Assembly (NCBI GenBank): GCA_017451265.1
Contig: JAFSPU010000008.1
Span: 1-64,000 of the forward strand
DNA: 64,000 bases
Direction of reading: 5' to 3'
Source of the DNA: Clostridiales bacterium
GTDB lineage: Bacteria; Bacillota; Clostridia; Saccharofermentanales; Saccharofermentanaceae
The first letter of the stretch is position 1. Every line of letters begins with the position of its first letter. The translations under genes and the position numbers were made by a program. This document shows positions 1 to 7,461 of this stretch, piece after piece. The notes below the pieces were generated by a model, which was given only the letters and a program-made list of their open reading frames with translations, made no database searches and was not told the DNA's origin.

Positions 1-142
1 GACAATACATTCACTACTACAATGAAGAAAGGATTGTTACAAGGCTAAGAACTAATCCACATCAATGCAGAAATAGCTATTATGAATCTGTGGTATGATG
101 TGAGTTAAGAACACATAGTCCAAATTATAGGGGTAATAACAC

Positions 143-180
143 AAAAGAAGCATCACATACGTGGTGCTTCTTTTGTTTTT
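143..180 (+). terminator. Rho-independent terminator
   Basis: A 14-bp stem (143-156 with 161-174, one G-U pair, loop ATAC) is followed by a T-rich tail. It would end a plus-strand transcript entering from before the window. The plus frame from base 1 stays open to a TAA at 46-48 (last residues MKKGLLQG), which may be the tail of a gene cut by the window edge, but 16 codons are too few to claim it. Bases 49-142 show nothing else recognisable. Confidence 0.7.
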
Positions 181-190
181 GTCCGTAAAT

Positions 191-346
191 CTGAGGGAGA
201 GATTCGAACTCGTGAAAGTCACGGGCGCCGAAAAGGAGCTTCTGGTGGATGCTCCGTGCGTCCGGGCGGCCGCAGTGAACGAAGTGAACAAGGTCTCCTG
301 ACGCAAGCGAAGCGATGCGGCAGGCGTGATCTCTCCTTCTCCGCCA
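191..346. repeat. Palindromic tRNA-Ser-like remnant
   Basis: The outer arms are perfect 8-bp inverted repeats (GGAGAGAT at 196-203, ATCTCTCC at 329-336). The left arm read on the minus strand contains GTTCGAATCTCTCC, like a tRNA T-loop and acceptor strand. The right arm read on the plus strand ends TTCTCCGCCA (337-346), like the 3' end of a tRNA-Ser including CCA. No anticodon arm or D arm can be folded on either strand, so this is not a working tRNA. The centre holds the near-repeats GTGAACGAAGTGAAC and GCAAGCGAAGCGATGC. It may be a decayed tRNA, a scar of integration at a tRNA, or a small structured RNA. The tRNA link is my inference from the two ends. Confidence 0.35.
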
Positions 347-391
347 GGACACGGAAACGGACACCTTATCCTATATTATTTAAAAAAACGG

Positions 392-440
392 CAGAAAGAA
401 ATAACCCCCATGAAAGCTTTGGGCTTGGCTTTCACGAGGG
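392..440 (-). terminator. Terminator after the small pilin gene
   Basis: On the minus strand a 13-bp stem with two G-U pairs (440-428 with 417-405) is followed by TTATTTCTTT. It lies 34 bases past the stop of the small pilin gene. Confidence 0.6.
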
Positions 441-474
441 CATAAACCTTATTATTAATTTTGGAGAGTGATTA

Positions 475-621
475 TTAACCTGCGATAAGAGGAATTCCAA
501 GAACTTTCAGAATACCGATGAAATTGTACAGAAGAACTGATGCAAGTATGCAGATGATAGCTACTACGAGAACCATCTCTATAAGACACATACCCTTCTT
601 CGACTTCATTAAGCTTTTCAT
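475..621 (-). CDS. Short Flp-like type IV pilin precursor
   Basis: This 48-residue protein has a charged leader (MKSLMKSKKG) and then a prepilin-type stretch, MCLIEMVLVVAIICILAS. It shows glycine before the cut site, glutamate at position +5 of the mature chain and about 20 hydrophobic residues. Cleavage after Gly10 would leave a mature chain of about 38 residues, in the size range of Flp/type IVb pilins. The ATG at 621 is chosen over an upstream one at 693 because GAGGAGG lies just before it. It has its own promoter (665-693) and terminator, so it is monocistronic. A prepilin peptidase is encoded at 56560-57447. No pilus ATPase or assembly gene is in the window. A short membrane peptide with a chance pilin-like motif remains possible. 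Confidence 0.65.
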   Translation of the reverse strand: MKSLMKSKKGMCLIEMVLVVAIICILASVLLYNFIGILKVLGIPLIAG

Positions 622-664
622 TTCCTGATTCCTCCTCGAAAGTGTTTTTGTTTTGTATGGCCCT

Positions 665-693
665 ATTATGCGTATCCCGCGCACTCCAACCAA
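665..693 (-). promoter_or_regulatory. Promoter of the small pilin gene
   Basis: Minus-strand TTGGTT (688-693), 17-bp spacer, CATAAT (665-670). Transcription would start near 658, about 37 bases before the pilin ATG. A TGTCGAA sequence at 744-750 resembles the core of a Spo0A box, about 50 bases upstream of the -35; this may be chance. Confidence 0.45.
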
Positions 694-754
694 TGGTTAA
701 TGCACGAGTGCTTTGTCGCTTAAGCAACACACGGCAAAGTATCTGTCGAAAACA

Positions 755-786
755 CAATAAAAAAGTTCCGGATTTTTCCGGAACTT
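755..786 (-). terminator. Rho-independent terminator
   Basis: On the minus strand AAGTTCCGGA, loop AAAA, TCCGGAACTT is followed by TTTTATTG. It lies 26 bases past the stop of the membrane protein gene at 813-1337 and closes that operon. Confidence 0.85.
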
Positions 787-812
787 AATCAAAAAACACT
801 TTCAAAAGGCAT

Positions 813-1337
813 TTATCTTCTTCTGTATCTGTTCACATTGAGATTAAGTGTAGTCACCATACCGAACTTTCCCTCACCTGCGACGACTCGCTCGTCTTCG
901 ATCTTAACGCCGTTCTCGCGGATGTAATTCAGCAGTCTGTCCTTGTCGTCATCGAAGACAGTAAGGTAGACTTCAGCCTTAGTCTGATTACCGTAGTCTC
1001 CGAGGTCATGAACGTAGATAACATCATTTCTCTCGTTGTAATTTACATGAAGCTTTCTGCCCTGGTAATAAAGGCCCTCGTTCTGCGAATACAGTTCATA
1101 GTCTTCCATCTTCCAGGAGTTGTTATAACCTTTTGTCGCCAGAACAAATCCGATGATGATCGAGGGTATCAACAGAATTATCAGAATTAGCGCCATCGCC
1201 GTGAAAAAACCTCTGAAATAAGCCGCACACACGATCGATCCCACCAGAAGGATCATGTATAAAGAGAAGATTACGATAATACACGTAATCATCCTATTTA
1301 GCTTTTTCAAGTCTCTGACTTCTGCAGTTACTCTCAT
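813..1337 (-). CDS. Two-pass membrane protein, unknown function
   Basis: This is a 174-residue protein with two hydrophobic segments near residues 15-40 and 45-68. A soluble C-terminal part of about 105 residues ends in a basic tail (NRYRRR). With both ends inside the cell, the C-terminal part would be cytoplasmic. It contains YELYSQNEGLYYQGRKLHVNY and looks like a bacterial PH-like or beta-rich domain, but I cannot assign it. It starts 4 bases after the lipoprotein gene and is surely co-transcribed with it; the strong terminator at 755-786 follows. I do not recognise a named family. Confidence 0.75.
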   Translation of the reverse strand: MRVTAEVRDLKKLNRMITCIIVIFSLYMILLVGSIVCAAYFRGFFTAMALILIILLIPSIIIGFVLATKGYNNSWKMEDYELYSQNEGLYYQGRKLHVNYNERNDVIYVHDLGDYGNQTKAEVYLTVFDDDKDRLLNYIRENGVKIEDERVVAGEGKFGMVTTLNLNVNRYRRR

Positions 1338-1341
1338 TTGA

Positions 1342-2106
1342 TCAGTTCTGTGCTGCAGCTGCGTTATTAAATGTGCTTACCAAAGCCGAATCTACGCTGC
1401 TGCTTGAGAATGCAGAAGTAAGATCAGACTGGAAGGAGTTAATCCTGTCCTGTGTAAATACAGTGCCGGTACTGCTTCCGAATACACATGTCCATGACCA
1501 TGTTCCGGCAGGTGTCAGCTGATATACGACAAGAACATGATTCTGGTCACTGAAGTTGGAGTTGTAAAGGTCACGCGCATACTGTCTGAAATCATCACCG
1601 CTTAAAGAATCACGGATAGTAAAGATAGCAGGACTTACTCCCGTGCTGCTTTCGAAAGAAGACATCGAAGAGTTTACTGATGCCTCATCGCCTATTACGC
1701 CGGCGTTATCGGTTACATAGGAACCTGCGATACTCGGAATGTTCTCATCCTGATTGCCTCCCTGCCCGTCCTGGTTAGCGGATGTAGTCGCGGATGTTTC
1801 TGATGTCGCGCCGGTCTGCGATGTCTCTGAAGTCTCTGAAGTCTCAGAGGTCTGCGTAGTAACCGCAGAAGGATCGGACGCTGCGGTCTGGCTTCTGTCT
1901 GCAAGAATAGGTGCGAGAACTTCGCCGCTGTTCGTCTGCGCCGTAGCCTCCTCACTTGCGAGCGTGATCATGGTGGCGTCTCCGCCCTGAGCATCGTCAT
2001 AGTAAAGCATGATCGGTGCCTGCTCTTCTTCCTTTTTACAGCCTGCGACAGCGCCTGTCAGCACGGCTAACGATAAGATAATTGCAAGTATCTGTTTCCT
2101 TTTCAT
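1342..2106 (-). CDS. Lipoprotein with TPM (YgcG-like) domain
   Basis: This 254-residue protein begins with a lipoprotein signal peptide whose lipobox is VAGC with Cys23. A long Ser/Thr/Glu-rich linker (about residues 60-120, with repeated SET units) separates the lipid anchor from a C-terminal domain. That domain begins IAGSYVTDNAGVI and continues with STGVSPAIFTI, as in TPM domains (YgcG/Psb32 family). TPM domains are extracytoplasmic alpha/beta folds; phosphatase activity is known for a plant member, but the bacterial role is unclear. It is anchored outside the membrane and co-transcribed with the membrane protein at 813-1337, a possible partner. A GGGGGC ribosome site precedes the ATG. Confidence 0.8.
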   Translation of the reverse strand: MKRKQILAIILSLAVLTGAVAGCKKEEEQAPIMLYYDDAQGGDATMITLASEEATAQTNSGEVLAPILADRSQTAASDPSAVTTQTSETSETSETSQTGATSETSATTSANQDGQGGNQDENIPSIAGSYVTDNAGVIGDEASVNSSMSSFESSTGVSPAIFTIRDSLSGDDFRQYARDLYNSNFSDQNHVLVVYQLTPAGTWSWTCVFGSSTGTVFTQDRINSFQSDLTSAFSSSSVDSALVSTFNNAAAAQN

Positions 2107-2164
2107 AATAAGCCCCCTGAAAAATAAACACTTCTGACTTTATTATAACTTTCGGAAACGGCGG

Positions 2165-2902
2165 TTATTTTACCGGATGATTACATGTTGCCCACTCAAC
2201 GAGGACATCATAAAGGTCTTCGAAATTGTCTGCGGTGAAATCTATCCCGTATTCTTCCACAGCGCACGCAATGTCACCCGTGGGCCGGAACCAGCATGAC
2301 GGCAGGCCGGAGTTCTTTGCGCCCTTCATGTCGGACGTGAGCGAGTCTCCCACCACAATGCAGTCATCTTTGTGTGCGCCTATACCGTCCAGCACTATCC
2401 TGAAGAACTCAGGGGAAGGCTTGTTGACGCCCAGGTCCTCGCTTATGAAGGTGCCGTCAAGGTATGCGTCAAGGCCTGTGGACTTTATCCTGCCGAGAGC
2501 ATTTACGGTGGCGCCGTTACTTACAATGAAAATGAGTGCGTCAGGCAAAGTGTCTTTAAGCCTGGCAAGCAACTCACGTGAACCTTCAAGAAGCACGCCG
2601 TTGCGTGACATGGCGCTAATAAAGTCCGAGTTAATCTTAAGCAGATCGAGCATGGAAACATCAGCCCCGCACCTTGCAAGAAGCTCGCCGAAACGCGTCT
2701 TAAAAAGCTCTTCGCGGGTTATGGTGCCCTTCTCGAGCTCAAGCCACAGCTCTTTATTGCGAGCCTTGAAGAAAGCGTAAAGCTCATCATCAAACACGCA
2801 TCCGTTAGCCTCGACCACCTCCCGCAATCCGATCTTCTCAGAAGCGTGGAAATTAAGGAGGGTCTCATCCAGATCGAAAAGGAAATTCACCTGCCGGGAC
2901 AT
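2165..2902 (-). CDS. HAD-family hydrolase, YjjG-like nucleotidase
   Basis: This 245-residue protein is a C1-cap HAD phosphatase. Motif I is FDLDET (Asp10 nucleophile, Asp12), motif II is IVSNG, the lysine is in GVNKPSPEFF, and motif III is VVGDSLTSDMKGA. Length, the helical cap and the GDSLTSDM motif match YjjG-type 5'-nucleotidases, which dephosphorylate nucleoside monophosphates, including non-canonical pyrimidines. Exact substrate cannot be read from sequence. The gene starts 4 bases after the membrane protein gene 2907-3785 ends, so they are probably one transcript, though the functions do not obviously match. Confidence 0.85.
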   Translation of the reverse strand: MSRQVNFLFDLDETLLNFHASEKIGLREVVEANGCVFDDELYAFFKARNKELWLELEKGTITREELFKTRFGELLARCGADVSMLDLLKINSDFISAMSRNGVLLEGSRELLARLKDTLPDALIFIVSNGATVNALGRIKSTGLDAYLDGTFISEDLGVNKPSPEFFRIVLDGIGAHKDDCIVVGDSLTSDMKGAKNSGLPSCWFRPTGDIACAVEEYGIDFTADNFEDLYDVLVEWATCNHPVK

Positions 2903-2906
2903 GACG

Positions 2907-3785
2907 TCAGCACTCCTCCAGGAGTCTCTCGTTGGTCCTCTTGGCTCCGACAGCGCCGATGATGATCATGGCGATGCCGATGAACATCGTAACTGCCATA
3001 AACAGAGTTATGTAGCCTGCGTAATCGCCCAACTTGCTGATGAAAAGCTGAATCTCTTCACCGTCTTCTTCCGCGAGCTCGCCTGCATAACTGAATGCCA
3101 GAACGACCATTCCCCAGCCCATCGTATTAAGGAACTGCGCGCATGTCATGGAGATACCCATCGCTCTAATAGGACGGAACTTATTCTTGTGAATAACGAT
3201 CAGAACTGCCGTCATTGCAACAAGGATAACGAAAGTGACAACTGCGATTATGAGTGTCCTCCTTGCGGCCTTCTGATAAACCTGCATGAAGCTGAAAGCA
3301 TCGGAGTTATCATTCTCTTCGTCATACTGCTCCATCAGATCCTCGATGTCATCCAGGAACAGTTCTATCTCTTCTCTCTTCTGAGCAGATGTGAGATCCT
3401 GATCGCCGAACAGCTCATCCTCATACTTATCGAAGAAGTCCTCATATTCATCACGGTCTATATCGAATTCACCTTTAGAAACAAACTCAAGGTAATCGTC
3501 TATGAACAGATCGATGAACTCATCCTGTGCATCTTCATCGGTGAAATCAAGTGTAATGCCGGAATTGTGATTAAGATGGAAAGTATGGGAATTAAGTCCC
3601 ATCTCTTCCTTAAGCAATTCCCTGAAATCCGTACTCTTAAACAGGTCCCCCCAGAAGGTGTCATTCAGGACGGTAACTCTTAAAGCCACAGCGCAAGTGC
3701 AGACCATAATGATGACCGCACCGATTATTGCAAAAGTGATCCTTAAACCTGTAGCTACGCTTGATTCAGCAGTTTTGTCGTTCAT
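2907..3785 (-). CDS. Multi-pass membrane protein, unknown function
   Basis: This is a 292-residue protein with one membrane segment near residues 14-38. A long acidic extracytoplasmic part follows (about 40-175, with runs such as DRDEYEDFFDKYEDELFGDQD), and then about three more segments at roughly 180-202, 215-235 and 260-283. The acidic region could bind cations or simply be a spacer. The first gene of a leftward pair with the YjjG-like hydrolase, it is divergent from the DUF2975-like gene at 3984. I do not recognise the family. The plus-strand ORF that mirrors it (2901-3683) is a shadow. Confidence 0.7.
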   Translation of the reverse strand: MNDKTAESSVATGLRITFAIIGAVIIMVCTCAVALRVTVLNDTFWGDLFKSTDFRELLKEEMGLNSHTFHLNHNSGITLDFTDEDAQDEFIDLFIDDYLEFVSKGEFDIDRDEYEDFFDKYEDELFGDQDLTSAQKREEIELFLDDIEDLMEQYDEENDNSDAFSFMQVYQKAARRTLIIAVVTFVILVAMTAVLIVIHKNKFRPIRAMGISMTCAQFLNTMGWGMVVLAFSYAGELAEEDGEEIQLFISKLGDYAGYITLFMAVTMFIGIAMIIIGAVGAKRTNERLLEEC

Positions 3786-3907
3786 GATATATCCCCTTAT
3801 TCTTCATGTAGTCTTTCTAATTATATAACATAAGGAAGGTCCGTCATGAGAAGATATCATTATTAACCTTTCACGCAAATAATTTAATGTTTATCGTTAA
3901 AAAGTTA

Positions 3908-3936
3908 TTGACACCGATTAATTAGCACGGTATAGT
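3908..3936 (+). promoter_or_regulatory. Strong sigma-A promoter
   Basis: TTGACA (3908-3913), 17-bp spacer, TATAGT (3931-3936); transcription would start near 3943 and read into the 3984-5889 gene group. The 12-mer TATAGTTAAGTC that begins here recurs in the intergenic region at about 27883. Confidence 0.8.
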
Positions 3937-3983
3937 TAAGTCATCTTCGAAGAGCATTTTCCGATCATTAAGGAGTTATAAAG

Positions 3984-4577
3984 ATGAACGAACAGGATAA
4001 GAAGATAGCTAAGATCAAGAACAACTGCCGAATCGGCAAAGTAATAGCAACCATAATGTGCATCATATGCATCTGCGGATGCGTCTTAAGCGCTGTAGCA
4101 GGCATCGCGATGCTGGTTAAGGCTGACGAGTGGGAGCCCACTATCGCCCAGGCTGTAGAGGAAGGCAAGATCGACTCAACAAACATGAGCCTCGGTACTG
4201 CCAAGATGTTTCACATTGAAGGCGTAGACCCCGATGACTGGGAGTCCGATGTACCCGCCATCCAGGACGCTCTGACCAACCGCCCTTATACAACGATCTA
4301 CGGCGGCTACTGCCTCGGAATCGCAGCGTGCATTGCAGTTTGCGCTGTACTTATGAAGCTTATAAGCGGTACTTTCGCTATCATCGAGAAGGAAGACAAT
4401 CCCTTCACAGACAAGGTCATCAAGAGAGTTACTGTCGTAATGATCGTCGTAAGCGCTTTCCTCTTCTTTACAGCAGGCGCAGCATTCGGTATCCTCGGCG
4501 GACTTGTCACACTGGTAGTCTACAGCATCTTCGATTATGCCAAGACTCTCCAGATCCAGTCTGATGAAACATTGTGA
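3984..4577 (+). CDS. DUF2975-like four-helix membrane protein
   Basis: This is a 197-residue protein with membrane segments near residues 20-45, 108-128, 150-172 and 175-192, and one extracytoplasmic loop (about 50-105). The hydrophobic layout and EKEDNPFTDKVIKRV resemble DUF2975 proteins, which are typically paired with a small YozG-like Cro/CI regulator; such a regulator follows after 8 bases. The role of the family is not known, but the pairing suggests that the membrane protein and the repressor form one regulatory unit. Expression is from the consensus promoter at 3908-3936. Confidence 0.7.
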   Translation: MNEQDKKIAKIKNNCRIGKVIATIMCIICICGCVLSAVAGIAMLVKADEWEPTIAQAVEEGKIDSTNMSLGTAKMFHIEGVDPDDWESDVPAIQDALTNRPYTTIYGGYCLGIAACIAVCAVLMKLISGTFAIIEKEDNPFTDKVIKRVTVVMIVVSAFLFFTAGAAFGILGGLVTLVVYSIFDYAKTLQIQSDETL

Positions 4578-4585
4578 GGTGACTC

Positions 4586-4795
4586 ATGGGACAGATAATA
4601 CTAAGACTTGACCGCGTAATGGCGGACCGGAAGATGTCACTTAACGAGTTGTCAGAGAAGGTCGGCGTATCTAATGTTAACCTCTCCAAGATGAAAAACG
4701 GAAAGATATCCGCGATCCGCTTCTCCACTCTCGAAGCGATATGCGAAGCCCTGGACTGTCAACCCGGCGATATACTCGAGTATAATAAGGAGTAA
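4586..4795 (+). CDS. YozG-like Cro/CI family regulator
   Basis: This 69-residue protein is nearly all helix-turn-helix: LNELSEKVGVSNVNLSKMKNGK (recognition helix around residues 26-42) and then FSTLEAICEALDCQPGDILEY, the hallmark end of XRE-type small regulators. It likely binds DNA as a dimer and may autoregulate the operon. It follows the DUF2975-like gene by 8 bases, which matches the usual YozG/DUF2975 arrangement. No effector-binding domain is present. Confidence 0.85.
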   Translation: MGQIILRLDRVMADRKMSLNELSEKVGVSNVNLSKMKNGKISAIRFSTLEAICEALDCQPGDILEYNKE

Positions 4796-4833
4796 AATAT
4801 CTTAACTATAATAAGGCTCGGGGGAACACCTAT

Positions 4834-5889
4834 ATGAATCAGCTCAAGATGCTGAGTTACTACGACAATCTGGATAACTATAATAAGCTCGATGAGATAA
4901 TAGAGAACAAGCTTAACAGTGCGCTGGAAAAAGCAGACATTCATACCATGCAGATCGCGCACCGCGTTAAGACCGCCGAGTCCGTCTCAGGCAAGCTGAC
5001 GCGCAAGCCTGACAAGTACACCACCGCTTCCGACCTGACCGACATCGTCGGATACAGGATCATCTGTTACTTCACGGATCAGATAGACCTGATAAGCAGT
5101 ATCATCGAGAATCTGTTTGTCATCGACAGAGACAACTATGTCGATAAGAGCAAGATGTTAAAGCCCAACGCATTCGGTTATCTGTCGGTTCACTACATCT
5201 GTTCCCTGAAGCCTTCGGATGAATACCCGCAGGAACTGTGCAAGTTCAAGTTTGAGATCCAGATCCGTACTGTTCTTCAGCACACCTGGGCCGAGATCGA
5301 GCATGACCTCGGATATAAAAATGAATTCGGTGTACCGCGTCATGTACGAAGAGAATTCTCACAGATGGCAAGCCTTCTCGAGGTAGCCGATGCGGGATTC
5401 GGCAGGATAAAGCGAGAGCTCGACAGATACAGCAACATCGTCATCGACAGACTGCGGACCGGCGATGTATCCGACATCCAGATCGACTCACTGTCACTGC
5501 GTGAATTCATGAGATATAACGACGAGTTCGTCGAATTCACGAACGAGATAGCATCCTTCTCCGGCGCACAGCTTACACCCGTCAATGCGGATCCGTATAT
5601 CAGACAGCTGGAATTCTTCGGCATCGAAGATCTGGGCGCACTGCTTAACCTTATCAACGATAAGCGCAGTCTCGCTCTGGAGATGGCGGAATCTACTCTT
5701 AAGGGATCTGAGATAGACGAGCTCGCTTCATCGGTAGGCCTGTTCTACATCTGCCGAGCAGCACTCGTAAGCGGAGACTACAGCAAGAACGATATCAAGC
5801 GTTACTACACCATCCTTAACACCAAGGAAAGCCTCATCGACAAGCAGGTCGATCACATCCTTAAGCTGAGGGAACAGTACACCCGTTAA
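4834..5889 (+). CDS. RelA/SpoT-domain alarmone synthetase with extra C-terminal domain
   Basis: This 351-residue protein carries a (p)ppGpp synthetase-type domain at about residues 40-165. Motifs seen are DLTDIVGYRIIC (67-78), the substrate loop FGYLSVHY (114-121) and EIQIRTVLQHTWAEIEHDLGYK (141-162), which contains the catalytic Glu region. There is no HD hydrolase domain and no TGS/ACT, so this is a small, synthetase-only type. The remaining 185 residues form a mostly helical domain I cannot name. A TATAAT at 4807-4812 and GGGGGAA before the ATG suggest its own start of transcription. The stop codon overlaps that of the convergent HAD gene in a shared GTTAAC. Confidence 0.85.
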   Translation: MNQLKMLSYYDNLDNYNKLDEIIENKLNSALEKADIHTMQIAHRVKTAESVSGKLTRKPDKYTTASDLTDIVGYRIICYFTDQIDLISSIIENLFVIDRDNYVDKSKMLKPNAFGYLSVHYICSLKPSDEYPQELCKFKFEIQIRTVLQHTWAEIEHDLGYKNEFGVPRHVRREFSQMASLLEVADAGFGRIKRELDRYSNIVIDRLRTGDVSDIQIDSLSLREFMRYNDEFVEFTNEIASFSGAQLTPVNADPYIRQLEFFGIEDLGALLNLINDKRSLALEMAESTLKGSEIDELASSVGLFYICRAALVSGDYSKNDIKRYYTILNTKESLIDKQVDHILKLREQYTR

Positions 5890-6413
5890 CGCCTTTTAAA
5901 CGCTTCCTGTTCCCACTCCCACTTCTTTTTTACCTCTTCTGCCTTGGCGATGATCTTATCGGTCCATTCATCGTCAGGAGCATCGAGCTGGTATGCAGCG
6001 TAGCCGTTTTGTTTACCGTAAGAACAAATTACGCTCTCATCATCTACATGAAGTTTTATGTGGTAATGGCTCGGCATCTTCTGAGGTAAGATCTGCTTTC
6101 TTTTGCCCTGCACTTCCTTCAGGTGGCGCTGGGCATTTACTATCTGATCAAACTTAATACCGTAGCAGCGGAAGAGCGTTTTTATATAGAATTCGGATCT
6201 GAAAGAAGACGTGTAGACCCATACTTCATAACCCATTTTCTGAAGCGTGTTAATGAGGTGCGGCGTGCCGTACCTTAAACGCTCTTTGAATATGATATTA
6301 AACGGGAATATCAGCTGCGTCTCTACCTTATGAGTATCCGGACGAACGAACAGTACTTCGTCCAGATCAAAGGAGATGCGCATCTTGCTCTCGTCGTTAA
6401 GCTTTATTGCCAT
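5886..6413 (-). CDS. HAD-like hydrolase, paralogue of the 6397-7296 C-terminal domain
   Basis: This 175-residue protein has HAD motif I (FDLDEV, Asp16 and Asp18), then YGTPHLINTLQKMGYEVWVYTSS with the motif II Ser/Thr, and a late acidic stretch (HVDDESV) in the motif III position. The pattern 'rigid DLDEV, GTPxLxxxLxxxGYxxWVYTSS, HVDDE' is shared with the C-terminal half of the neighbouring gene, so the two are duplicates. The reaction is unknown; polynucleotide 3'-phosphatase or FCP/NIF-like activities are possible for such minimal HADs. It overlaps the upstream gene by 17 bases, implying translational coupling. Confidence 0.7.
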   Translation of the reverse strand: MAIKLNDESKMRISFDLDEVLFVRPDTHKVETQLIFPFNIIFKERLRYGTPHLINTLQKMGYEVWVYTSSFRSEFYIKTLFRCYGIKFDQIVNAQRHLKEVQGKRKQILPQKMPSHYHIKLHVDDESVICSYGKQNGYAAYQLDAPDDEWTDKIIAKAEEVKKKWEWEQEAFKRR

Positions 6414-7296
6414 CCTTGACTATCTCTCCGATGATATCGATAGCTTTTCTGGACCACTCGTCAGCGGGAACGCTAAGGTCATACTTCTTATACTTGGCTC
6501 CCTCTACGTCTCCGGTCATAAGTACCATATCGTTGTCGATATGAAGTGTCTGCTTATACTTGGCAGCGATCATCTTCTCACGCTGAACAGCACTCGCGGC
6601 ATTAGAAGCCTTACGCTTCTCTGTACCTGTGATAATACCGTCTACGTGTACTGAATACGCTCTGAAGAATCTCTGGATATCGTCTATAGAATAGTACTGA
6701 GCGGAGTAGACCCAGATATCGTAACCATGCTTCGACAGATAGTGGAAAAGCGCAGGCACACCGAGCTTAAGTTTCTTCTTAAACTTAATAAGACGGAACT
6801 TCGGTACAGCCTCAACGTACTTGTCGTTATCGCTTCTGAATATTACCTCATCAAGGTCAAGCGTTACTCGCTTATCATGCTTGGAATTCTCGAGTATCTT
6901 CTTGATATCTGAATCCTGTGCAAGGTTAACGATCTTAATAGGAACTTTCTTTATCTGACATCTCATCGCAGCCGCCCATCTGTGATGACCGTTAAGAAGA
7001 AGATAACCCTTCGGGTGAAGTTTCTCTACGATAAGTGCATCGTCAAATATCGGCTGATTATGTCTCTGGTTATATCTGAATTTCTCTTCATATTCACCGA
7101 TGATCCTCATGCTTGGGCCGACGTTCTCGAAGGTGAATTCGTCTTCTGCATTCGGGTGAAGATTAGAACAGGCCGTCTTTCTTACCAACAGTCTTTCAAG
7201 AAGGCTCGCTTTAACCGTAAAGCTCGTTCCCTTCTGCTTCTGTACATCATCGTATATCTTTTTTTCAAACTCGGTCTTAGCCATAGAAGATACCAT
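6397..7296 (-). CDS. ParB-like (sulfiredoxin fold) domain fused to HAD-like domain
   Basis: This is a 299-residue protein. Residues about 55-130 hold a ParB/Srx-type core, with YLLLNGHHRWAAAMR at 98-112 (the GHHRW motif at 103-107, cognate to the GxHR box that binds CTP, ATP or DNA in the family). From residue 143 a HAD-like domain begins (RVTLDLDEVIF, Asp147 and Asp149), followed by YDIWVYSAQYY and HIDNDMVLMTG. The fusion suggests a nucleotide-dependent kinase or nuclease module joined to a phosphatase module. Its downstream neighbour repeats the HAD half. The ATG used is uncertain; Met5 (7284) is an alternative. Function is not known to me. Confidence 0.7.
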   Translation of the reverse strand: MVSSMAKTEFEKKIYDDVQKQKGTSFTVKASLLERLLVRKTACSNLHPNAEDEFTFENVGPSMRIIGEYEEKFRYNQRHNQPIFDDALIVEKLHPKGYLLLNGHHRWAAAMRCQIKKVPIKIVNLAQDSDIKKILENSKHDKRVTLDLDEVIFRSDNDKYVEAVPKFRLIKFKKKLKLGVPALFHYLSKHGYDIWVYSAQYYSIDDIQRFFRAYSVHVDGIITGTEKRKASNAASAVQREKMIAAKYKQTLHIDNDMVLMTGDVEGAKYKKYDLSVPADEWSRKAIDIIGEIVKDGNKA

Positions 7297-7329
7297 CCCT
7301 GCTAAAAGTAAAAGATAATTTATTATACA

Positions 7330-7358
7330 ACATAAAACCTCCGGTTTTCACCGGAGGT
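7330..7358 (-). terminator. Terminator after obg
   Basis: On the minus strand ACCTCCGG, loop TGAAAA, CCGGAGGT is followed by TTTTATG. It separates the ribosomal/obg operon from the ParB-HAD pair. The rest of the gap, 7359-7461, shows no further feature. Confidence 0.75.
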
Positions 7359-7461
7359 CGTCTGACAAACTCAACTTACTATTAAGAAGGTAACTACTCT
7401 ATGACTTTAGTATAGCGAAGCATTGCGAATTCACTATGAATATTTGTGAACAATTTGTAAA

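Noticed and set aside
191..346. Intact tRNA gene
   Set aside because: Only the end segments look like a tRNA; there is no anticodon arm, no D arm, and the T stem pairs in only three positions.
455..757. Minus-strand ORF of 100 residues over the pilin gene
   Set aside because: It is a different frame over the pilin promoter and gene, without a ribosome site; the 48-residue frame has the pilin motif and AGGAGG.
2901..3683. Plus-strand ORF of 260 residues
   Set aside because: It mirrors the membrane protein gene on the minus strand, is rich in Cys and His from antisense codons, and lacks a ribosome site.
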